From: CAYWHE01 sp964458125
GTDB taxonomy: Bacteria; Bacteroidota; Bacteroidia; AKYH767-A; OLB10
DNA length: 41,262 bases
Direction: 5' to 3'
NCBI GenBank assembly: GCA_964458125.1
Contig: CAYWHE010000004.1
Span: forward strand, 1 to 41,262
The first letter of the stretch is position 1. Each line of letters begins with the position of its first letter. Of the stretch, positions 7,923-16,200 are shown in pieces. A program made the translations under genes and the position numbers. The notes under the pieces were generated by a model. That model did not search any database. It was given only the letters and a program-made list of their open reading frames with translations, and was not told where the DNA came from.

Positions 7923-8734
7923 GCAACAACAAACCACTCATTGAGTAAGTTCTCCTTATTATAGGACATGGGATTCCCGGATCCATACAGGTTGACGCTT
8001 TTGCCTGCAAATCTGGCTATGGCATGACCGGCAGCGGTATCCCATTCCATGGTTGGCGCCAGCCGCGGATATACATGTGCCGAACCTTCCGCTACGAGAC
8101 ATATTTTAAGCGAACTTCCCTTGGAGATCAGGTTCACCTCCCCGTATTTATCCCGGTAACCCTGGATGAGCTGTTCCGTTTCCGGGCTCATGTGGGATCG
8201 GCTGGCCACTATGGTATATACTGCAGGGGGTGCAAGCTGATCCAGTCTTTCCGACAGACTTACCAGGGTCTCAACCATATTGTCGGAATTCAGCAGTCCC
8301 TGCAACTGACCCATGGCATTTTTAAGTCTGTAGCTTCCCCGGACGGCTGAAGCGAAATACAGCAGGTCCATAGCCGGAGCATAGACCACACCTGCATCAG
8401 GCTCCTGTCCGGTGATTAACGCAATGTTAACCGTAAACTCCCCGTTTCGCTTAATAAACTCCTTGGTGCCATCAACCGGATCCACCATCCAGAAGCTGTT
8501 CCATTTTTTTCTTTCTTCGTAAGGAAGATGTTTGCCTTCCTCGCTTAACACCGGTAATCCCGTTCCCGACAGCACTTCCGATATAACCCGGTGTGCCCGC
8601 TTGTCGGCTTCCGTTAAGGGTGAACGGTCCTCCTTCATTTCAACGGTTACCGGTTTTTTGTACACGTCCAGGATTTCAACTCCCGCCCGGTAGGTGGCAT
8701 GCAGCGCGCTTGCCAGCAACTCATCTGTATTCAT
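7919..8734 (-). CDS. cysQ: 3'(2'),5'-bisphosphate nucleotidase (PAP phosphatase)
   Basis: A 271-residue member of the inositol-monophosphatase-like phosphatase family. Metal-binding motifs are complete: LSEEG (residues 63-67, Glu65/Glu66), DPVDGT (85-90) and the C-terminal WDTAAGHA (near 222-229). CysQ hydrolyses 3'-phosphoadenosine 5'-phosphate (PAP) to AMP. PAP is the by-product and an inhibitor of PAPS-dependent sulfotransferases, so its position as first gene of an operon with three of them is a strong functional link. No cysC, cysD or cysN lies in the window, so PAPS must be made elsewhere. A candidate promoter lies about 100 nt upstream. Confidence 0.93.
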   Translation of the reverse strand: MNTDELLASALHATYRAGVEILDVYKKPVTVEMKEDRSPLTEADKRAHRVISEVLSGTGLPVLSEEGKHLPYEERKKWNSFWMVDPVDGTKEFIKRNGEFTVNIALITGQEPDAGVVYAPAMDLLYFASAVRGSYRLKNAMGQLQGLLNSDNMVETLVSLSERLDQLAPPAVYTIVASRSHMSPETEQLIQGYRDKYGEVNLISKGSSLKICLVAEGSAHVYPRLAPTMEWDTAAGHAIARFAGKSVNLYGSGNPMSYNKENLLNEWFVVA

Positions 8735-8837
8735 TTACCATTTTTTTTCTCATGGGATCCCGTTCATCCTTTCCTGCAGGAAGGATTAATTGTGTGCCGG
8801 TTTCTATACCGGACCGGACGACCTTTCTAATTTTCCT

Positions 8838-8868
8838 CAAAATAAACCATAAATCACGCAGCACGCAA
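8838..8868 (-). promoter_or_regulatory. Candidate promoter of the sulfated-polysaccharide operon
   Basis: On the minus strand a TTG (8868-8866) is followed after 20 nt by TTATTTTG (8845-8838), one mismatch from the TAnnTTTG consensus. Spacing fits the Bacteroidota -33/-7 arrangement. Transcription would begin near 8831, leaving a leader of roughly 95 nt before cysQ. Confidence 0.45.
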
Positions 8869-9156
8869 TAGAAAAATCACCTGCTTCATGACGTACGCTG
8901 CGTACCCGAAATTTTCTGCCGTCCTGCCAGGTTCCCTGGAACAGGAGGTCCTGAAATTGACGCGATCGGGCCGGTAAGGGTGCCAGGAAAGAAAACAAAC
9001 CTGCGCCGGTGGGCAGGCTTTCACTGCTTATTCAAACATATCCTGGATTCCATGATGCCAGCGGTTTATTCCAACTGATAGGTCTGCCCGGAATCAGCGA
9101 GGCCCTTCGCAGCTAAATCTTTCCGGATAATGGCCGGAAATAAACGGGATTTTTCA

Positions 9157-9164
9157 CATCTTTG
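9157..9164 (+). promoter_or_regulatory. Candidate -7 box for the M1 peptidase gene
   Basis: CATCTTTG followed by C differs at one base from TAnnTTTG and sits 31 nt before the chosen ATG at 9196. No clear -33 element was found. Its position argues against the longer reading frame beginning at 9130. Confidence 0.4.
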
Positions 9165-9195
9165 CTTTCCCTCATCAATTCCCGTTAACCGGTAT

Positions 9196-11844
9196 ATGAA
9201 AAAATCATGGATTTATCTCCTGCTGGGCCTGGTCCTGGCCTCCTGTCATAGTTCCAAAAAGACAACGGTTTCTTCAGCCGTCCTGGAAAAAACGGGAGAA
9301 AAAAAACCACCGGTATCTCCTGTATACAGGGGAAGCAATACCGTCCGGCACGACCTGGTTCATACCCGTCTCGATGTCCGGTTTGACTGGGAAAAAAAAC
9401 AACTTCACGGGCAGGCACAGGTAATCTTAACCCCGCATTTTTATCCCTCCGACCGTCTTTTTCTTGATGCGAGGGGTATGGATATCCGGGAAGTGAGCCT
9501 CCTGGAGACCAATAAACATATGCCTCTGAAATATAATTACCACAACGATTCGCTGGACATCACGCTCGACCGCAGTTACCGGAGAGGAGAATCGTTTTCA
9601 ATCTTTATTGACTATACCGCCAAACCGGAAGAACTGAAGCAGGGAGGCAGCGCAGCCATCATGAGCGACAAAGGGCTTTATTTTATCAATGCCGATGGTA
9701 AAGATCCGGATATGCCCAAACAAATCTGGACACAGGGCGAAACCCAGTCGAATTCCGCCTGGTTTCCAACGATTGATTCTCCCAATGAACGTATGACCCA
9801 GGAAATCTACATCACGGTGGACTCCTCGTACACGACTCTTTCCAACGGCCTGCTTATTTCTTCTGTAAAAAATGCCGGCGGCACCCGCACCGATTACTGG
9901 AAACAGTCCCTGCCGGCGGCACCTTACCTCACCATGATGGCCATTGGCCGCTATGCCATTGTTAAAGATGCCTGGAGGAATAAGGAGGTGAGCTATTACG
10001 TGGAGCCCGAATACGAACCCTATGCGCGGCAGATTTTTGGTCATACGCCCGAGATGCTTGAGTTTTTTTCCAAGACCCTGGGCGTAGACTATCCCTGGGA
10101 AAAATTCTCCCAGGTAGTTGTACGTGAATATGTTTCCGGGGCTATGGAAAACACCACGGCCGTGGTTCACGGGGAGTTTATGCAGCAGGACTCCCGTGAA
10201 ATGCTGGATAAATCCTATGAAGACATCATCGCTCATGAGTTGTTCCACCAGTGGTTTGGCGACCTGGTAACCTGTGAAAGCTGGTCCAATATTCCCCTCC
10301 ATGAATCCTTCGCTACTTATGGTCAGTATCTCTGGAACGAATACAAGTACGGAAGGGATGAGGCCGATTACGGATTGCAGCAGGACCTGAACGAATACAT
10401 CACACTGGGACGCGGACGCAGCCCACACCTGGTTCGCTTTGATTATGAAAACCGGGAGGATCTTTTTGATGTGGTGTCCTACCAGAAAGGGGGCCGCATT
10501 CTTCACATGCTCCGCAAAGTGGTTGGGGATGAGGCCTTTTTGGCCTCCCTTAAACTGTACCTGAATACCAATAAATTCAAAGCAGCGGAGGTTCATCAGC
10601 TCCGGCTGGCTTTTGAAGAAATTACCGGACAGGATCTCAACTGGTTTTTCAACGAATGGTTTTACAACGGGGGTCATCCCGAACTGAAGATTTCCTATGC
10701 ATACAACGACAGCCTGAAACAGCAGTTTGTTTTTACCGAGCAAAACCAGGACTTTGAAAAAACACCCCTCTTCCGCATGCCCCTGGCAGTGGATTTGTAT
10801 TATAACAATAGCGTTATACGTAAAGAAGTCCTGCTGAGCCAGGCACGCGACACCTTTGTTTTCGGGGTGCCCGTCAGGCCGGACCTGGTCAATATGGATG
10901 CGGAAAAAATGCTCGTAGCCGTCAAACAGGATCTGCATAAACCGGAGGAATGGATGTTTATGTTTGAACATGGCCCCCTGTATATGGACCGCTATGAATC
11001 TCTTCAGAAGGTATCCAGGAACTACAAGGCCGGCTCAGCGGAGGCCCGGATGGTACAGGCGGCCCTGGGTGATAAATACTGGAACATCAGGTTGCTGGCG
11101 ATCAGGAACATTGAAACCCTGGCCAGGGATGAAGCCAGCCGGAAGGTCATCAAAGAAATGCTCACCGGCCTGGTTGAAAAGGATCCGAAGGCTGACGTGC
11201 GGGCCGCCGCTTTGAAGGCGCTTGCCAGGTACTACAATGAAGACAAACTAACCGGAGTGTTTATCAAAGCGGCCGGCGATTCCTCCTATGATGTCGTGGG
11301 GGAAGCCATTCGCAGCTATCTGGATGCGGAACCCGAAACCGGCATGACATGGATAAAACAATTCGAACAAGTGGATAACCGGCATGTCGCATCCGTGCTG
11401 GCCGGTATTTATGTGGACAAGGGAACGGATGAAAACAATGCATATTTCAAAAAAGCCATCCGGCAGGCCAAAGGATTCGGCAGGTATCAACTCATGTCGG
11501 AATATGCGCGGTTTTTGAGCCGCTGCCATCCGGCTACCGTTGAGGACGGGTTGCCTGTTCTGGAAGAAGCAGCCCGTTCAGCCCGCACCTGGTGGGTGCG
11601 CCTGAGTGCCATACAGGCCATGTCCGACCTGCAAAAGAGCTGCACGGAAAAATCCGAAGCGATCCGGCGGCAGATACAGGATGACATCAAATCAGGCAAA
11701 ACGGCCATTGAAATACAGAAATCCGAAACGGAGCAGAAGCAATGGGAAAATCTGGAGGAAATCATCCGTCTCCACATGCAGGAAATCAAAAGAAATGAAA
11801 CCGACCAGAACCTGAAAAAAATTTATACCGGTGGCAGTGACTGA
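9196..11844 (+). CDS. M1 family metallopeptidase lipoprotein with C-terminal helical repeats
   Basis: An 882-residue gluzincin aminopeptidase-like protein. The start at 9196 gives a lipoprotein signal, MKKSWIYLLLGLVLASC, with lipobox LASC and lipidated Cys17. The exopeptidase motif GAMEN is at 315-319, the zinc site HELFH at 347-351 and the third ligand Glu370 in HESFATY, giving the standard HExxH-x18-E. The C-terminal third (about 600-880) contains alternating helical segments resembling HEAT/armadillo repeats, as in other M1 enzymes. All catalytic residues are present, so an active N-terminal exopeptidase anchored in the envelope is expected. It stands alone, divergent from the polysaccharide operon; no substrate partner is apparent. 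Confidence 0.93.
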   Translation: MKKSWIYLLLGLVLASCHSSKKTTVSSAVLEKTGEKKPPVSPVYRGSNTVRHDLVHTRLDVRFDWEKKQLHGQAQVILTPHFYPSDRLFLDARGMDIREVSLLETNKHMPLKYNYHNDSLDITLDRSYRRGESFSIFIDYTAKPEELKQGGSAAIMSDKGLYFINADGKDPDMPKQIWTQGETQSNSAWFPTIDSPNERMTQEIYITVDSSYTTLSNGLLISSVKNAGGTRTDYWKQSLPAAPYLTMMAIGRYAIVKDAWRNKEVSYYVEPEYEPYARQIFGHTPEMLEFFSKTLGVDYPWEKFSQVVVREYVSGAMENTTAVVHGEFMQQDSREMLDKSYEDIIAHELFHQWFGDLVTCESWSNIPLHESFATYGQYLWNEYKYGRDEADYGLQQDLNEYITLGRGRSPHLVRFDYENREDLFDVVSYQKGGRILHMLRKVVGDEAFLASLKLYLNTNKFKAAEVHQLRLAFEEITGQDLNWFFNEWFYNGGHPELKISYAYNDSLKQQFVFTEQNQDFEKTPLFRMPLAVDLYYNNSVIRKEVLLSQARDTFVFGVPVRPDLVNMDAEKMLVAVKQDLHKPEEWMFMFEHGPLYMDRYESLQKVSRNYKAGSAEARMVQAALGDKYWNIRLLAIRNIETLARDEASRKVIKEMLTGLVEKDPKADVRAAALKALARYYNEDKLTGVFIKAAGDSSYDVVGEAIRSYLDAEPETGMTWIKQFEQVDNRHVASVLAGIYVDKGTDENNAYFKKAIRQAKGFGRYQLMSEYARFLSRCHPATVEDGLPVLEEAARSARTWWVRLSAIQAMSDLQKSCTEKSEAIRRQIQDDIKSGKTAIEIQKSETEQKQWENLEEIIRLHMQEIKRNETDQNLKKIYTGGSD

Positions 11845-11988
11845 CATTCAGCAGGAGTGAATGACCCAGCCGATGAGGCGGTGCATTGCCGTAATATTTT
11901 TTTATTCGCCGCAGGCAACGGGGAATTCGTCCTAAGAGATTTTACATTACAATCAGCCCAACATCACCCGGATAACAGCAAACGAAAC

Positions 11989-13197
11989 ATGAACCGGATT
12001 TTCTCCCATATGGAACGAAGACTGTTCCGGTTATGCATCTTACTTTTCTTCATCCCAAAATTACTGGACACTTATTTTCTGATGCCCTTCCCGGGAAGCA
12101 TGGATCAGGAAACCATGACCTTTTCCTTTTACCTCAATAAAATTGCCGACCCCTTACTGTATATCAGTGGCATCTTTCTCCTATGGGGTATTGCCAGGAT
12201 CATGTTTAAAGGCTCCCTGATTAAAAAAGCAGGGGCATTTGTGTTGCTGGTCCTTTGCCTTGTTTTTGGCTATTACACCCTGATTGAATTCCGGGCAGAG
12301 AAGATGTTCCGTGAGCCCGCTTCCGTTGTTTTCAAAAAGGCTTCCCGTGAGGATTATGCAGGCCATGCCTTTGTTATTGGTGTCTTGCACAACGGTGAGG
12401 CCAAAGCATACCCCCTTCGTTACCTGGCCTATCACCATAAGATTGAAGACAGTATCGGGGGCCAGCCTGCATTGGTTACCTATTGTTCCATGTGCCGGTC
12501 CGCACGTGTTTTTAAGCCGGAAGTAGAGCATTCCCCCGTACATTTCCGCCTCGTGGGCGCCAGGCACTACAATGCCGTGATCGAAGATTCCAAAACCGGG
12601 ACCTGGTGGTACCAGGCAACAGGGGAAGCTGCAGCCGGTCCGTTAAAGGGACAATTACTGGATGAAATTCCCTTCGAGCAGACCACCTGGAAGGCCTGGT
12701 ATGAAAAGCATCCGGAAACCCTCCTGCTGCAACCGGATCCCGGGGCCATCAGCAAATACCGGGAATGGTTTGAGGGATTTGATGACATGCGCTCTCCGCC
12801 CGTTTCACCCGAACAGACTAAAACCTGGGTGCTTGGAATTAAAATTCATGACCTTCCCAAAGCGTATTTCTTTCCCGACCTGCTAAGAGAAAAACTGATC
12901 GAAGACAAAACAGGCCCGACACCGCTGCTGATCACCATTGAAAATGATTCCCTGACCACCCACGTATGGTTCAGATCCGTCAACAATCATGTTACCCATT
13001 TTGTCATGGACAGCGCCTGGAATGGCATGAGGGATACCGGAACGGGATCGTTTTGGAATATGCAGGGTTTGTGTACGGAGGGTGTGCATAAAGGCGCCCG
13101 GTTGTTTGCCTTGCAGCATTACCAGGAATACCTGCGTTCCTGGAAGCGGTTCCATCCCAACAGTACCTATTGGAAAGCGGAAGATGCTGCCCCGTAA
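11989..13197 (+). CDS. DUF3179 domain membrane protein
   Basis: A 402-residue protein. The start is set at ATG 11989 (MNRIFSHMERRLFRL); a second Met at 12010 is equally plausible, and the frame upstream to 11857 is not protein-like. The N-terminal ~130 residues have about three hydrophobic helices. The rest matches DUF3179: YPLRYLAYHHKIEDSIGG, then the conserved TYCSMCRSARVF with a Cys-x2-Cys pair. The biochemical role of DUF3179 is unknown to me; the CxxC could be redox-active or bind metal. It lies 144 nt after the M1 peptidase and may share its transcript. A terminator follows the gene. Confidence 0.85.
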   Translation: MNRIFSHMERRLFRLCILLFFIPKLLDTYFLMPFPGSMDQETMTFSFYLNKIADPLLYISGIFLLWGIARIMFKGSLIKKAGAFVLLVLCLVFGYYTLIEFRAEKMFREPASVVFKKASREDYAGHAFVIGVLHNGEAKAYPLRYLAYHHKIEDSIGGQPALVTYCSMCRSARVFKPEVEHSPVHFRLVGARHYNAVIEDSKTGTWWYQATGEAAAGPLKGQLLDEIPFEQTTWKAWYEKHPETLLLQPDPGAISKYREWFEGFDDMRSPPVSPEQTKTWVLGIKIHDLPKAYFFPDLLREKLIEDKTGPTPLLITIENDSLTTHVWFRSVNNHVTHFVMDSAWNGMRDTGTGSFWNMQGLCTEGVHKGARLFALQHYQEYLRSWKRFHPNSTYWKAEDAAP

Positions 13198-13243
13198 CCC
13201 GAAAAAATTACCCTCCATGCAGTTGGCTGATCATCCCTCCGGT

Positions 13244-13269
13244 CCGGGAAGCATGGTATTCCCGGTTTT
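13244..13269 (+). terminator. Rho-independent-type terminator after the DUF3179 gene
   Basis: CCGGGAA (13244-13250) pairs with TTCCCGG (13259-13265) across an 8-nt loop, followed by TTTT. The T run lies only on the plus-strand side, so it should stop the M1/DUF3179 transcript before the convergent adhesin gene. Confidence 0.65.
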
Positions 13270-13274
13270 ACCTT

Positions 13275-16200
13275 TTACCGCATCAGTTGGACGGTCCCCT
13301 TGGCTTCTGCCGACCTGACTTTCAGGAGATAGAAATACACCCCTTCATCACAGGCTTCTCCATTACTGCTATTGGTGCCATCCCAGCAATCCGAACCGGA
13401 AGCTGATTCAAACATTTTTTTGCCCCATCGGTTGTAAATTTCAAAGGAGGCGCAATCCTTGAATTTTCCAGCCTTCTCCAGGTTGAAACAGTCATTAATA
13501 CCATCATTATTCGGGGTAAAAACATTGGACATCTCTTCCAGGTACTTGCCAATGCCAAAAGTAAAGGCAGGTTTCACCAGTGTATCCGAACAATTGTTAT
13601 TAATGGCGATCAGGGTCACATAGTTGTTGAGCCGGTTGAACTCATAAAAATGCACCGGTTCAAATTCATTGGACCAGGTTCCGCCGGTTCCCAGCGTCCA
13701 GTGGTAATGCGTGGCATTCTGGCTGTTATTTTTAAAATACAGGGTCACGCCGCTGCAATCGACCGAATCGGTAAAATCAAAGTCTGCCACCGGCTGGGCG
13801 TCCACGTCCACCTGCACCTCCTCCGTATCGGTGCAGCCGTTGTTGTCCGTTACGGTAACCGTATACGTAGTCGGAACCGAAGGGCTGGCTGTTGGATTTT
13901 GCAGGACGGGATTATCCAGATCGGTTACCGGGGACCAAGAGTAACTAATCCCTCCCGAAGCATGAAGGGTGATGGCGCTTCCGTTACAGATGACGGAATC
14001 AGCGCTGGCCACAGCCACCGGAAGGGAATTAACGGTAATGGTAATTTCATCCGTTTTGCTGCACCCGTTTCCGTCTGTAACGGTAACTGTATAGGTAGTG
14101 GTCGCCCCGGGGCTTGCCAGAGGGTTGCCGATGGCCGTATTGCTGAGCCCGGTGGCCGGCGTCCATGTGTAAATGATGCCCCCGGTGGCATTCAGCTGGG
14201 CATTGCTGCCCAGGCAAATGGCTGAGTCGATGCCCGCGTTCGCAGGGGGAAGTGCGTTTACAGTTACCGTTACCGTATCGGTGTTGCGGCATCCGTTCGT
14301 GTCGGTCACCTGCACCACATAACTGGTTGTCTGGACAGGGCTGGCTACCGGGTTGGAAACAGCTGTATTGTTCAGACCGGTGCCGGGGCTCCAATTATAA
14401 CTGATACCCCCGGAGGCCGACAGGGTTGTATTGTCACCGGTGCAGATGGCGACATCGGCGCCTGCATTGGCAACGGGCAACGGGTTTACCAGCAGGCTGG
14501 CGGTGATGGTGTCGCCAATGCACCCGTAGGAATTGGTTTCAATAACATATACCGTATACGTTCCACTGGCATTCCAGGTGGCCGTAATGGTGCTGGTGCC
14601 GTTTCCGGACAGGATGGAACCAGGGGTAACGTTCCAGGAATATCCCGATCCGGCTGTACTGGTCACGGAGAACAGCCCGGTACTGTCAAATACGCAAACT
14701 GCAGGCCCTCCGTTGATCGGAGAGGTTGCCGGAGACGGTTTAATGGTCACATAAAAGGTATCGGATACGCCGAAACAAACGGTATCCACGGTAACACTTA
14801 ATTCTTCATACCAGATTGCCCCGGTGGCCAGTCCGGTCAGCGTCCAGTCAACGGTAACCGTGCTCGACCCGTTCCCGCTGACGATGTTCCCGCCCTGAAT
14901 ATGCCAGGTATAGGTCGACTGAGGGGTGTTGATCGTGGAATAAATCATCCCGATGGCCTGGTTGGCACAGATGGTATCCATGCCGGCAGGGGCGACAGGT
15001 GTCAGGATTACATTGATGTTTACCGGCAACTGCAGGGTGTCGGATTCACAACCGGCATTGGTCAGTTCAATAACCGTCACCATCGCTGTTCCTGCTGAAT
15101 CCCAGTCTACCAGAATGGAGTCATTACCCTGGCCTGACGCCAGGTTCCCCCCGGTGATGCTCCAGATATAGGTGGATCCCGGTGTTGCGGGGGTGATCCA
15201 GTAGCTCACCCCGGTTACGCCCGGGCAAACCGATACGGTGCCCAGGATCTGGTTGGCAAGCGGTGCTGGATTGACATAAATCTGAACGGTATCCTTGTTC
15301 ACGCAACCGTTGCCATCTGTACCGGTAACAATATACGATGTCGTGGAGCCCGGCCCCACGTATATGCTGTTATTGGTACTGATGACGGTTCCTGGTGCGG
15401 TGAGCAGGGCCCAGCTGTAGGAGCTGGCTCCTGAACCGGTGATGGTGATGGAATCACCCTGGCAAATGGTGTCGTTTGGTGTGCTGGCCTGCACATTCGG
15501 CAACGGATTCACCGTTACGGTGATGGTATCCCTATTCTCACAGTTGACGCTGCTGGCGCCAGTGACTATATATGAAGTGGTGGTGGCCGGACTGACGGTT
15601 ATGGAGCTTCCGGTACCAATGCTTGTGCCCGGATTGACCACGGTGGCCCATGAATACGTGCTGGCTCCGGTACCCGTCAAGGTGGCTGTTCCCCCTACGC
15701 AAATGGCAGCCGGGTTGGCAGTGCCCTGTACGTTGGGAAGCTCATTAATAATAATCTGGATGTTGTCGTTCGTGGTGCAGCCATTCAGTGTGGTCGTGAC
15801 GGTGAACACCAGGGTATCTGCTCCCGGACCAGGGTTGGAAACAATGAGCGTGGGATTGGAAACAGTCGTACTGCTCAGGCCTGCTGCCGGTGACCAGGCA
15901 TAGGAGTAACCTGCGGTAGGACCGGTGCCCAGGATAAGCGTATCTCCGTCACACAGGGTCACATCTGCACCCGCATTGGATATTGGGAGTGGTTTAACGG
16001 TTACCACCACCGTATCGATATCCGTGCAGCCAAACCAGGTTGCAGTAACAACATAGTTAAAGGAAACATTCGAAGTGCCTGAATTGGTGAGCGTAACTGT
16101 CGGGTTGCTGGAGGTTGAACTGCTCAACCCTCCTCCCGGTGTCCAGCTGTAAGTGTAACCGGAAGTCGACCCCGTACCCAGGGAGGCGCTCTGCCCGGAA

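Larger units (their letters stand above)
8735..9195. other. Divergent intergenic region with several short dyads
   Basis: No gene is supported in these 461 bases between cysQ (minus) and the M1 peptidase (plus). It holds candidate promoters for both directions and three short inverted repeats: CCGGT/ACCGG at 8797-8812, GTACGC-T-GCGTAC at 8893-8905 and GTTCC-CT-GGAAC at 8931-8942. The dyads could be operators or remnants of hairpins. An in-frame ATG at 9130 lies upstream of the likely -7 box and is probably not used. Confidence 0.5.

Noticed and set aside
9130..9195. N-terminal extension of the M1 peptidase
   Set aside because: It precedes the lipoprotein signal peptide and overlaps the likely -7 box.
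9598..10971. A 457-codon open frame antisense to the M1 peptidase
   Set aside because: It lies wholly inside a gene with intact catalytic motifs, has no recognisable domain and is explained by the codon bias of the true gene on the other strand.
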